This document shows, in pieces, positions 1 through 5,613 of a stretch of DNA of 14,752 bases (position 1 is its first letter; every line of letters starts with the position of its first letter). Under the pieces are notes generated by a model that was not told the origin of the DNA, searched no databases, and was given only the letters and a program-made list of their open reading frames with translations. The translations under genes were made by a program, and so were the position numbers. The DNA comes from DAIRUS01 sp036803205 (GTDB taxonomy: Bacteria; Patescibacteriota; Minisyncoccia; Minisyncoccales; GBS-2), in the NCBI GenBank assembly GCA_036803205.1, contig DAIRUS010000013.1, positions 1 through 14,752 on the forward strand, given 5' to 3'.

Positions 1-77
1 TGGTGCCCTCGAGAGGAATTGAACCTCTAACCTAGACGTTAGGAGTGTCTTGCTCTATCCAATTGAGCTACGAGGGC
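1..77 (-). tRNA. tRNA-Arg (anticodon CCU)
   Basis: The reverse complement folds as a full cloverleaf. The acceptor GCCCTCG pairs perfectly with CGAGGGC, the D-stem GCTC pairs with GAGC, the T-stem AGAGG pairs with CCTCT, and the T-loop is TTCAATT. The anticodon loop CTCCTAA places CCT at 34-36, which reads AGG (Arg). The discriminator is A and the 3' CCA is encoded (positions 1-3). The anticodon stem AGACA/CGTCT has an A31-C39 mismatch at the pair closing the loop; the other four pairs are normal. The gene starts exactly at the window edge, so nothing can be said about its downstream terminator. Confidence 0.95.
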
Positions 78-91
78 AAAGCAACACTTAA

Positions 92-120
92 AGTATATCA
101 ACTTTTCCACTTGTTGACAA
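92..120 (-). promoter_or_regulatory. sigma70-type promoter of tRNA-Arg(CCU)
   Basis: On the minus strand TTGTCA (120-115) and TATACT (97-92) are separated by exactly 17 bp. Each hexamer matches five of six consensus bases. The predicted start lies about 8 bp before the mature tRNA 5' end at 77. The -35 overlaps the TTGACA read on the other strand towards the protease gene, so the two divergent promoters may compete for polymerase. Confidence 0.7.
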
Positions 121-139
121 GCTTGCTTGATGATAAAAT
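111..139 (+). promoter_or_regulatory. probable promoter of the HtrA-like protease gene
   Basis: An extended -10 (TGaTAAAAT, 131-139) lies 14 bp upstream of the ATG at 154. TTGTTG (111-116) gives a 17-bp spacer, and a perfect TTGACA (114-119) gives a 14-bp spacer. The start of transcription would fall near 146, leaving a leader of about 8 nt with no room for a functional ribosome binding site. The core of this -35 also serves the divergent tRNA promoter. Confidence 0.5.
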
Positions 140-153
140 GAATTTATAAAGGC

Positions 154-1179
154 ATGGAAAAATCGCCAATTGTTAAAGTGGCAAAAAAGGCCTGTCCGGC
201 AGTCATTACTATTGTTGTTTCCCGAGACCTTCCCAAAGTCGAGGGTTTTTATTTTTTCCCTTTTGGTGAACACCAATTCATCATTCCCCAGGTGGAAAAA
301 GGAAAAAAAGAAAAAACAAGGATTGGCGGAGGTTCTGGTTTTATTGTCTCCCCTAATGGTTACATTCTCACTTGTAATCATGTAGTCGAAGACCCAAATG
401 CTGATTATACTGTGATTTTAGATCCCCAACACAAATATCCCGCCAAAATTTTGGAAAAAGACCCTCTAATTGATATTGCTGTTTTAAAAATTGATGAAGA
501 AAATCTTCCTTTTTTAGAATTTGGGGATTCAGCAAAAATTGAACTTGGCGAAACAGTTATCGCTATCGGTAATCCCCTGGGAGAATTTGAAGATACGCTT
601 TCAGCTGGTATTATTTCTGGACTCTCGAGAAAAATTACAGCTTATGGTGGCATCCCTTTTAAAGCCACCAGTTTAAGGGGATTAATCCAGACCGATGCGG
701 CCATCAATCCTGGCAATAGTGGAGGTCCGCTGGTAAATATTCAAGCAAAAGTTATCGGAATTAATACGGCAATGGTGATGGGGGCCCAGAATATTGGCTT
801 TGCCATTCCAATAAACTATGCCAAACGAGTTTTAGATGAAGTGATGCGATATGGAAAAATTAGGAGGCCATTTTTGGGTATCAGATATGTGATTTTAAAT
901 CAAGAAATAGCTAAAGCCAATAAACTTCCAGTAGATGTTGGCGCCTTAATTGTCAGAGAAAGTTTCGGAGAACCGGCAGTGATAAAAGGGTCGGCAGCTG
1001 ACAAGGCAGGTTTAAGAGAATATGATATAATTTTGGAAATTAGCGGAGAAAAAATCACCGAAGAAAACCCTCTAACCGATATTTTACAAAAATATAAAAT
1101 CGGAGATGAAATTTCCTTAAAAGTTTTAAGAGAAAAAAAGGAAATAAACTTAAAAGTAAAATTAGAAGAAAAAAAATAA
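154..1179 (+). CDS. HtrA/DegP/DegQ-like serine protease with one PDZ domain
   Basis: A trypsin-like S1C protease that would cleave misfolded or damaged proteins. The chymotrypsin fold covers about residues 6-235, with the catalytic triad visible: His76 in ILTCNHVV, Asp107 in DIAVLKI, and Ser189 in GNSGGPL. A single PDZ domain fills about residues 240-337 (LGIRY at its start, SAADKAGL within it), which in this family binds substrate C-termini and tunes activity. At 341 aa it is shorter than DegP (one PDZ, not two) and has no signal peptide or N-terminal membrane helix; the protease fold begins almost at once. An in-frame TGA at 139-141 excludes an upstream start, so the ATG at 154 is the first possible one. 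The gene is monocistronic, with its own promoter and terminator. The family call is secure; location in the cell (cytoplasm or export by another route) is open. Confidence 0.93.
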   Translation: MEKSPIVKVAKKACPAVITIVVSRDLPKVEGFYFFPFGEHQFIIPQVEKGKKEKTRIGGGSGFIVSPNGYILTCNHVVEDPNADYTVILDPQHKYPAKILEKDPLIDIAVLKIDEENLPFLEFGDSAKIELGETVIAIGNPLGEFEDTLSAGIISGLSRKITAYGGIPFKATSLRGLIQTDAAINPGNSGGPLVNIQAKVIGINTAMVMGAQNIGFAIPINYAKRVLDEVMRYGKIRRPFLGIRYVILNQEIAKANKLPVDVGALIVRESFGEPAVIKGSAADKAGLREYDIILEISGEKITEENPLTDILQKYKIGDEISLKVLREKKEINLKVKLEEKK

Positions 1180-1196
1180 ATAATCTAATAATAATT

Positions 1197-1227
1197 GAAA
1201 ACGGCTAAGAATATAAGCCGTTTTTTG
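1197..1227 (+). terminator. intrinsic terminator of the protease gene, possibly bidirectional
   Basis: The stem ACGGCT (1201-1206) pairs with AGCCGT (1216-1221), extended by flanking A:T pairs, around a 9-nt loop. A run of six T (1221-1226) follows on the plus strand, 20 bp after the protease stop. On the minus strand the same hairpin lies just past tRNA-His and ends in TTTTC, so it may also stop tRNA-His transcripts. Confidence 0.85.
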
Positions 1228-1230
1228 TTG

Positions 1231-1305
1231 GGTGGCTGACGCGACTCGAACGCGCAACCTTCGCGGCCACAGCGCGAAGCTCTAACCAATTGAGCTACAG
1301 CCACC
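1231..1305 (-). tRNA. tRNA-His (anticodon GUG)
   Basis: The minus strand gives the acceptor GTGGCTG pairing with CAGCCAC, the D-stem GCTC/GAGC, the anticodon stem TCGCG/CGCGA with loop CTGTGGC (anticodon GTG), and the T-stem GCGCG/CGCGT with loop TTCGAGT. The histidine identity element is present: an extra G at -1 (position 1305) opposite discriminator C73 (1231). The bases after C73 read CAA, so the 3' CCA is not encoded and must be added by nucleotidyltransferase, unlike both tRNA-Arg genes in this window. Confidence 0.96.
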
Positions 1306-1316
1306 GCCTCTTCTTA

Positions 1317-1322
1317 ATTATA
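1317..1322 (-). promoter_or_regulatory. -10 element of tRNA-His
   Basis: A perfect TATAAT on the minus strand, placed so that transcription would start about 5 nt before the G at -1 of tRNA-His. The -35 region (CTTTTA or TTTACT, depending on spacing) is a poor match. Confidence 0.6.
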
Positions 1323-1378
1323 TCAAAAAATAAACTAAGTAAAAGATTTGAATTGCTCAAAGGATTAAAAGCTAATCT

Positions 1379-1706
1379 TTAACTTAGATTGAATTCTAAA
1401 TCTTTTATCTCTTCTTCTGCCTTCTCGGTTTCTAACTCAAAAAGAATTTGACCCATCCTTACCTCTTGGTTTTTGTTCACATATATTTTTTTAAGCTCGG
1501 CTGAAACTTTGGGAGTGATTCAATTTCCTCTAAACTTTCAATCTGTCCCGAACTAGAAATTGAAACAACATTGACCATTTCTCAAGAGCTGAAAGAAGAT
1601 ATTGGGTTTGATTTTCCTTTTTTTGCAATCTTCCATAACTAAAATATCCGCCAAGACAAATTAAGACTAAAATTATTCCCATTATCAATTTGTTTTTAAA
1701 AATTTT
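1379..1706 (-). pseudogene. remnant of a membrane-fusion (HlyD/AcrA-like) efflux adaptor
   Basis: Pieces of one protein can be read on the minus strand in shifting frames. First is a membrane helix (IMGIILVLICLGGYFSYG, about 1630-1685). Next is a stretch with VNVVSISSSGQIESLEEIE (about 1518-1574). Last is a biotinyl-lipoyl-like segment from PKVSAELKKIY through VRMGQILFELETEKAEE to a TAA at 1379-1381. This order (N-terminal helix, short beta strand with SGQ, lipoyl-like hairpin) is that of periplasmic adaptor subunits of ABC/RND exporters. At least two frameshifts separate the pieces, and the product stops after about 110 residues where the family has 350-500. The coiled coil, barrel domain and the usual MacB-type ABC partner are absent. 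The N-terminal boundary is approximate. Identification rests on motif reading; I am fairly confident that it is a remnant. Confidence 0.7.
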
Positions 1707-1715
1707 TGGTATAGA

Positions 1716-2213
1716 TTAGAAAAATGGAAATTGCTTCGATTTAAATAGCATTGGAGGACATTTTTGTTTTCCGTTAAAAATTCGAATGACTTGGCTTCAA
1801 TTTTCCCTTCTTCCTTAGGTAAGCCAATAATCACCACAAATTTTCCTACCTTTAATCTTCTCTTTTCACCTTTTCTCTTCCCTTCCAAATTATTGTTTTA
1901 TCGGTAATTTAAAATAATTTTTTAACATCTCCTCTTCCCTTGATGACAAATTCATTTTCTTTAATTTCAATAATTTCTCCGAAATTTCCGTGGCTTCAAT
2001 AAATTCTCCTCGGGGAAACTTCGCCAATTACCAAAAAAAACCGCCTGGCGGGCCGGCAAACATTCTATGATAATCTTTTGCCCAACGATAAGAAAATTTT
2101 GCCCTCCGCTCGCCAATTTTAATACCAATTGCCAAAATCAAAATCGCCACCATAACCGCAAACAATCCTCCAATAATCCATTTTAAAATATCTTTTTGTT
2201 GATTTTCAGCCAT
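1716..2213 (-). pseudogene. broken one-helix membrane protein with DUF5666-like C-terminal domain
   Basis: The first 61 codons are open from the ATG at 2213. They encode a short hydrophilic start, one membrane helix (IIGGLFAVMVAILILAIGIKIG), then YRWAKDYHRMFAGPPGGFF. The frame then stops at 2028. The rest is recognisable downstream in changing frames: FIEATEI, then FGEIIEIKENEFVIKGRGDV, then ITDKTIIWKGRE, then LKVGKFVVIIGLPKEEGKIEAK, then IRIFNGKQ to a TAA at 1716. The complete protein would be about 165 aa with a small beta-barrel domain outside the membrane, a type I associate with DUF5666-like proteins of Patescibacteria. Four or more small indels, mostly at A or T runs, break it. Its place between a sigma factor remnant and an efflux adaptor remnant suggests one former operon. 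Function of the intact family is unknown to me. Confidence 0.75.
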
Positions 2214-2232
2214 TTCTCTTAATTATTATTAT

Positions 2233-2350
2233 TTAATAAATAGCCAAAATACCCAAGGAATAATTTTTTTCTATACAAGAATAATCTGAGAGTAAAAAGA
2301 CGAACGCTCCAGCCTAACAAAAAGGCTAAAGTCAAAATTTTCTTTCTCAT
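2233..2350 (-). pseudogene. small membrane protein, probably frameshifted
   Basis: From the ATG at 2350 the minus strand reads a basic start and a hydrophobic helix (MRKKILTLAFLLGWS). In the original frame it runs on as an arginine-rich, Asn-tailed peptide to a TAA at 2219 (43 aa). Removing one base near 2305 gives a more natural continuation (FVFLLSDYSCIEKNYSLG) ending at 2233-2235, a protein of about 38 aa lying 19 nt before the next gene start. I prefer the frameshift reading because both neighbours are also broken, but an intact 43-aa ORF cannot be excluded. A weak AAGGGA lies upstream of the ATG. Role unknown; possibly a partner or anti-sigma-like peptide of the former sigma factor operon. 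Confidence 0.45.
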
Positions 2351-2403
2351 AGTTTTTCCCTTAATTTTGAAATAACCGACCTTTTTCTCTACTTATTAAT
2401 ACG

Positions 2404-2429
2404 AAAAAAGCGCCCATTTGGGTGCTTTT
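2404..2429 (-). terminator. hairpin terminator after the sigma factor remnant
   Basis: AAAAGCGCCC (2406-2415) and GGGTGCTTTT (2420-2429) form a 10-bp stem with a 4-nt loop. In the minus-strand transcript the stem has one A-C mismatch and ends in six U; in the plus-strand transcript the same position is a G-U pair. It lies 30 bp past the stop of the sigma factor remnant and before the small membrane ORF. Confidence 0.55.
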
Positions 2430-2458
2430 AGTTATTTTATAAGCTCTAGAGCACTCTT

Positions 2459-2744
2459 TTATGATTTAGATAAAAACTTTTTAAGTAAAATTATAGCCCG
2501 TCGATGCCGGCTTTTAACCGTATTAACTGATTCCCCTAAAATTTCAGCAATTTCTCGAAATATAAGATGGTCATTATAGCGAAGCAATAATACCAGACGA
2601 GATTGAGGAGAGAGTTTTTCTAATGCTTTATCTAAAAAATTGGCTATATCCTGCCTCTCTAATAATTCATAAAGATTCTTTGTTGCTTTTTAAAAATTTT
2701 TCTACCAATTTTTCGTCGGAATAATCTGAGATAAAAATTTTATA
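2459..2744 (-). pseudogene. ECF-type sigma factor remnant lacking region 2
   Basis: Two parts of an RNA polymerase sigma factor survive on the minus strand. The N-terminal part (ISDYSDEKLVEKFLKSNKES, about 2677-2732) matches the usual opening of ECF sigma proteins and runs into a TGA. The C-terminal part is open for about 71 codons in another frame, to a TAA at 2459-2461, and is a clean region 4. It contains LSPQSRLVLLLRYND, then the helix-turn-helix FREIAEILGESVNTVKSRHRRA. The two parts meet near 2675, where about 90-100 residues should encode region 2 (core binding and -10 recognition). The protein would therefore be non-functional as a sigma factor. No ATG is seen before the first part, which starts beside tRNA-Arg. 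Whether the C-terminal part is still made as a free DNA-binding peptide is unknown. Confidence 0.8.
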
Positions 2745-2750
2745 TCGAGG

Positions 2751-2827
2751 TGGTGTCCCCGGCGTGAGTCGAACACGCAACCTAGGGGTTAGAAACCCCT
2801 TGCTCTATCCAATTGAGCTACGGGGAC
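2751..2827 (-). tRNA. tRNA-Arg (anticodon UCU)
   Basis: The minus strand folds with the acceptor GTCCCCG/CGGGGAC, the D-stem GCTC/GAGC, the anticodon stem AGGGG/CCCCT with loop TTTCTAA (anticodon TCT), and the T-stem GCGTG/CACGC with loop TTCGACT. The discriminator is A and CCA is encoded at 2753-2751. It shares the D-arm region (positions 8-26) exactly with the other tRNA-Arg of the window. It reads AGA and, with some wobble, AGG codons, which are frequent in this A-rich genome. Confidence 0.97.
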
Positions 2828-2845
2828 AGACAATTGAGCTTTTTT

Positions 2846-2873
2846 ATTATATCTCAAAAAGAATAAAAATCAA
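2846..2873 (-). promoter_or_regulatory. promoter of tRNA-Arg(UCU)
   Basis: On the minus strand TTGATT (2873-2868), a 16-bp spacer and a perfect TATAAT (2851-2846). Predicted transcription starts about 11 nt before the tRNA. Transcription through the tRNA would enter the sigma factor remnant, which has no promoter of its own that I can see. Confidence 0.7.
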
Positions 2874-2920
2874 CCGTTAGAAAATAGCCACCAAAAAATG
2901 AAAGTATTTCAACTAACAAA

Positions 2921-2998
2921 AGACAGTCCTCCGCTAACTGCTAGGACTTTGAAACAATTAAGATGCTTTGAGACAATCCCTTCTTAAGTTAGCTGAGG
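2921..2998. other. structured element with nested inverted repeats, function unknown
   Basis: The outer arms CCTCCGCTAACT (2928-2939) and AGTTAGCTGAGG (2987-2998) are complementary at 11 of 12 positions. Inside lie a second pair, TTAAGA (2958-2963) with TCTTAA (2982-2987), and a direct repeat TTTGARACAAT (2948-2958 and 2967-2977). A competing hairpin AGTCCT/AGGACT (2926-2931 and 2942-2947) uses part of the left arm. It sits between the last gene of the pilus cluster (ending 3006) and tRNA-Arg. Read on the minus strand it could be the operon's 3' structure or a weak terminator (GTCTTTTG follows). It could also be a small RNA or a dispersed repeat. A 29-codon ORF (2898-2987, plus strand) overlaps it but has no support. 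Confidence 0.4.
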
Positions 2999-3005
2999 AT
3001 GTAAA

Positions 3006-3293
3006 TTAGTAAAAAGGGTTAGAATATGTCTTTAAATCGGCTTCTTGAAATTTCTTTTCTCTCTCTTCCCAGATTTTTAAAATCTCCTGATAAGTTTTTT
3101 CTTCAAATTTAAGCAATTTTTCGCTCCCTGCCGGCACTTTCTTTTTAGCCAAAACACTATATTGATAAAAAATCATTCCGCTAATAATTAAAGAAAAAAT
3201 GAATAAGACAAAAAAAGTTAAAAAAGCTCTTTGGGCAAGAATAATAGGCAAATTTTTCAACTTTTCAAATTTAATTTTTTTTAAAAAAACCAT
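3006..3293 (-). CDS. small bitopic membrane protein at the end of the pilus operon
   Basis: I do not recognise a named family. The 95-aa product has a basic N-terminus (about 1-20), one membrane helix (about 23-45, FLTFFVLFIFSLIISGMIFY), then a charged, probably helical outer segment (about 55-86) ending in SNPFY. The topology is that of a small inner-membrane protein with its tail outside. It begins 14 bp after the pilO stop on the same strand, so it is very probably co-transcribed with pilM-N-O. By position it could take the place of PilP, which in Gram-negative bacteria follows PilO, but it has no lipobox or HR domain and no sequence likeness that I can see. The start ATG has no Shine-Dalgarno sequence. 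Confidence 0.75.
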   Translation of the reverse strand: MVFLKKIKFEKLKNLPIILAQRAFLTFFVLFIFSLIISGMIFYQYSVLAKKKVPAGSEKLLKFEEKTYQEILKIWEEREKKFQEADLKTYSNPFY

Positions 3294-3307
3294 AAATTAA
3301 TCATTAA

Positions 3308-3874
3308 TTATTTGCCATAAACTTTTAAAATAAAATTAGCTTTGACATCTCCGGGAGAAAATCTTTCGAGCTCCTTTAAACTTAATTCTTTCTCGCTCAA
3401 TTTAGCAATATTGAAAGTTTCAATTTTAATTAAGTATGGTGCAACCTCTAATTTTCCCAAAAAGCGAGAAATATTGGGAAAAGAGCCAGCTAGGGTGAGT
3501 TGCAATCGAAGAAATGGCCAGGCTTCATTTTTGGTTTTGTCAAAAAAAGGAGGAGAAATTTTAAGATCAACCTGGCAACTTTGAGAAAGGTTTTCCAAAA
3601 AACTGATAAACTCGACTGGTGTTTCCAAACTAACAAAAGAGTTTTCAATTTTTTCAATGGTCGGTTCTATTTTCTTTTCAACCGCTCTCAGCTCGCCAAT
3701 GTTTTTAAGTTGGCTTTCCAAAAGAATCGATTTTCCCCTTGCCAAAACTAATTCTTTTGAGCTCTTGGTAATGCCTTTCCAAAGGGGCAAAATGATTAAA
3801 AAAATCAAAATTAAATCTAAAACTAAAGAAAATAAAATTGATAAATAAATTTTTATTTTTGGTGTTATTTTCAT
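3308..3874 (-). CDS. pilO: type IV pilus alignment protein PilO
   Basis: PilO pairs with PilN in the inner membrane and links the cytoplasmic PilM and motor to the envelope part of the pilus machine. The 188-aa protein has the expected plan: a short cytoplasmic start, one membrane helix (about 10-33, SILFSLVLDLILIFLIILPL), a coiled-coil segment (about 38-80), then a compact alpha/beta domain (about 85-186) of the ferredoxin-like kind, including PVEFISFLENLSQ and a C-terminal FILKVYGK strand. Length is usual for the family. Its start overlaps the pilN stop by 4 bp (ATGA), a sign of translational coupling. Assignment rests on topology, domain plan and position after pilN, since PilO sequences diverge quickly. 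Confidence 0.85.
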   Translation of the reverse strand: MKITPKIKIYLSILFSLVLDLILIFLIILPLWKGITKSSKELVLARGKSILLESQLKNIGELRAVEKKIEPTIEKIENSFVSLETPVEFISFLENLSQSCQVDLKISPPFFDKTKNEAWPFLRLQLTLAGSFPNISRFLGKLEVAPYLIKIETFNIAKLSEKELSLKELERFSPGDVKANFILKVYGK

Positions 3875-4416
3875 TTTAGTTTAAAACTAAGATTAAAATT
3901 AATATCGGTCGGACTAATCCAACTTTCGGGCGAAAAATTGATTTCAAAAATTTCTTCTTGATTTTCAAGATTTTTTTTAAATAAAAGTAATAATTCACGA
4001 TTGGAAGCAAATCCAGAAAGAAAAATCTGGTTGACTTTTTCTTTTTCCTTTTCCTTAAGAGTTGAGAAATTAAAATTTGTCAGGGAAACTTCTGGTGGAA
4101 TGGTTTGGGAAATTTTTTCTAAAATTTCAGTCAAACTTACTTGGTTCTGATAGAAAGAATTTAATTGAGAAAAATTAAAATTAAAATTCTTTATTTTCTC
4201 TTCCAGATCTTTACTCAAAAAGGCCTCTTTCTCTTTTTTTTCAAGATAAATCTTCTCAATTATTAAATCTCTGTTAATAAAAATTTTCACCAAAGACAAG
4301 GTCAAAGCAAAAGAAATTAAGAAAGCGAAAATCAAAATTTCCCAAACTAAGATCAGGGCTAGATACTTCCTTAATAAAACCTCTTCTTTTTGTTGGGGAG
4401 GAAGAAGATTAATCAT
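3871..4416 (-). CDS. pilN: type IV pilus assembly protein PilN
   Basis: The N-terminus MINLLPPQQK carries the INLLP motif by which PilN docks in the groove of PilM. A membrane helix follows (about 19-47), then a coiled-coil stretch rich in Lys and Glu (about 50-75) and a small alpha/beta domain outside the membrane (about 90-180, including TIPPEVSLTNFNFS and ESWISPTDINFNLSFKLK). At 181 aa it has the usual length. It starts 2 bp after the pilM stop and overlaps pilO by 4 bp, so the three genes form one translational unit. No Shine-Dalgarno sequence is visible, so coupling to pilM probably drives its translation. Confidence 0.92.
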   Translation of the reverse strand: MINLLPPQQKEEVLLRKYLALILVWEILIFAFLISFALTLSLVKIFINRDLIIEKIYLEKKEKEAFLSKDLEEKIKNFNFNFSQLNSFYQNQVSLTEILEKISQTIPPEVSLTNFNFSTLKEKEKEKVNQIFLSGFASNRELLLLFKKNLENQEEIFEINFSPESWISPTDINFNLSFKLK

Positions 4417-4418
4417 AT

Positions 4419-5564
4419 TTATTCTCTTGCCCCTCGCAAAGCTAATCCCAAAGCAGTGGTATATTTTAATGATTCGGAAATTGGTATAGAGGGGCTACTC
4501 ATTTTTTCTTTCGGCAAAATATTAACCCAAGGATTTCCCATTTCGACCGATAATCCCAGTTCCATAGAGAGAAATTCTGGAAGCCCTTTTAAATTAGCTC
4601 CGCCACCACAAAGCAAAATTTTTGCAACTGCTTTACTATTGGGCGGTAAATGTTCGTGGGAGGTATGGGTTTGATAATAGTCTAAATGCCTCCTGATTTG
4701 TTGAACTAAGTCAACCAAAGCCGGCACCAATGCCTCAAAGATTTTTCCTTCTTTTGTCTTCTTTTTAAACTCAAATTCTTTTTTTCCTCCCAATCCATGC
4801 TTTATCTTTAATCTTTCAGCTTCAGCTAAAGAGACTTTTAAGTATTTGGCAATGAGCTCGTTAAAGGTTTGCGAAGAAATCAAGGTTGAAGAAGTAAGTC
4901 TTAAAGAATAACCAGAAAAAATAATAAAGCTGGTTCTGGTTGCTCCTAAATCAATTAAAAGAAGAGGGCAAGTGCTAATTTCTCTTTGAATTAAGGCTCG
5001 GGCAATAGCCTGAGATTCAATTTCAAAGGCTAAAGGAAAAAGTCCGGCTAATTTCAAAGAAGAAAGATAAAGGTCAACAATTTTTTTAGGTATGGCAGCG
5101 ATAAGAAGGTCCAAATGGTCCAAATGGTTATAAACCGGTGGAACAATCTGATAATCTAAATAAACTTCCTCAATGGGCAAAGGAATATAATTTTCAGCCT
5201 CGTAAATGACGGCTGATCTCAAATCTTCTTCCGGCAAACGAGGCATCTGAATAACTTGCAAAAAGGCTTTTTCTTCCGGAAGAGAAGCAATGACATAGTT
5301 TGTTTTTAGTCTTTCACCTCTAACTTTCTTTAGCGCCTCTTTAATTGTCTCGGCTAACTTCTGCTCATTTTTTACTTCTCCCGCCTCGACAATGCCCGGC
5401 TTGATTTTTTCTTCACCAATAGAAGCAAGTTCAAAAAACCTTTTCTCTTTTTCGGGCCAGAGAATGGACGTTCTTTTCTTCCAAGGTTTAAGTTTTACTA
5501 TCTTTAAGGACAAATCAGAAATATCTAAACCAAAGGCTTCTGGTTTAAGAGATAAAAACTCCAT
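4419..5564 (-). CDS. pilM: type IV pilus assembly protein PilM (actin-like ATPase fold)
   Basis: PilM is a cytoplasmic actin-fold protein that binds ATP and the PilN N-terminus. The fold is readable throughout. Phosphate loop 1 is in FGLDISDLSLKIVKL (about 11-25). The PilM signature runs from ASLPEEKAFLQVIQMPRLP to YEAENYIPLPIEEV (about 93-134). A second phosphate motif is in LLLIDLGATRTSF (about 201-213), and the adenosine motif is ILLCGGGANLKGLPEFL (about 316-332). Length (381 aa) is normal to slightly long; residues 260-275 are a Lys-rich surface loop. A 9-bp tandem duplication at 5110-5127 gives HLDHLD at residues 147-152. The ATG at 5564 follows a TATAAT within a few bases, so pilM probably has its own promoter in addition to read-through from the minor pilin genes. 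Confidence 0.95.
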   Translation of the reverse strand: MEFLSLKPEAFGLDISDLSLKIVKLKPWKKRTSILWPEKEKRFFELASIGEEKIKPGIVEAGEVKNEQKLAETIKEALKKVRGERLKTNYVIASLPEEKAFLQVIQMPRLPEEDLRSAVIYEAENYIPLPIEEVYLDYQIVPPVYNHLDHLDLLIAAIPKKIVDLYLSSLKLAGLFPLAFEIESQAIARALIQREISTCPLLLIDLGATRTSFIIFSGYSLRLTSSTLISSQTFNELIAKYLKVSLAEAERLKIKHGLGGKKEFEFKKKTKEGKIFEALVPALVDLVQQIRRHLDYYQTHTSHEHLPPNSKAVAKILLCGGGANLKGLPEFLSMELGLSVEMGNPWVNILPKEKMSSPSIPISESLKYTTALGLALRGARE

Positions 5565-5572
5565 ATCTATTT

Positions 5573-5578
5573 ATTATA
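5573..5578 (-). promoter_or_regulatory. -10 element directly upstream of pilM
   Basis: A perfect TATAAT on the minus strand ends 8 bp before the pilM ATG. Transcription would begin about 2-3 nt before the start codon, giving a leaderless mRNA. The -35 region is weak (TTACGA with a 17-bp spacer). It would separate pilM-N-O expression from that of the minor pilins. Confidence 0.5.
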
Positions 5579-5613
5579 CACTGATTTAAAAAATTTCGTA
5601 ATTGGGGTGGTCT

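Noticed and set aside
1685..1888. A 67-codon minus-strand ORF in the decayed region
   Set aside because: It is a chance join of different frames of the DUF5666-like and adaptor remnants; the natural protein reading switches frame within it.
1379..2744. Sequencing or assembly error as the cause of the broken genes
   Set aside because: Possible for single homopolymer indels, but the damage is clustered, includes a deletion of sigma region 2, and spares long A/T-run-rich genes nearby. Not fully excluded.
2898..2987. A 29-codon plus-strand ORF (MKVFQLTKDSPPLTARTL...)
   Set aside because: No ribosome binding site, no promoter, no recognisable family, and it overlaps the inverted-repeat element; a frame this short is expected by chance.
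3342..4674. Several plus-strand ORFs of 60-95 codons opposite pilM, pilN and pilO
   Set aside because: They are antisense shadows of well-supported genes, with no family likeness and amino acid makeup typical of reverse frames.
5110..5127. Perfect 9-bp tandem duplication in pilM (HLDHLD)
   Set aside because: In frame, only two copies, in a likely loop; probably ordinary slippage rather than a functional repeat.
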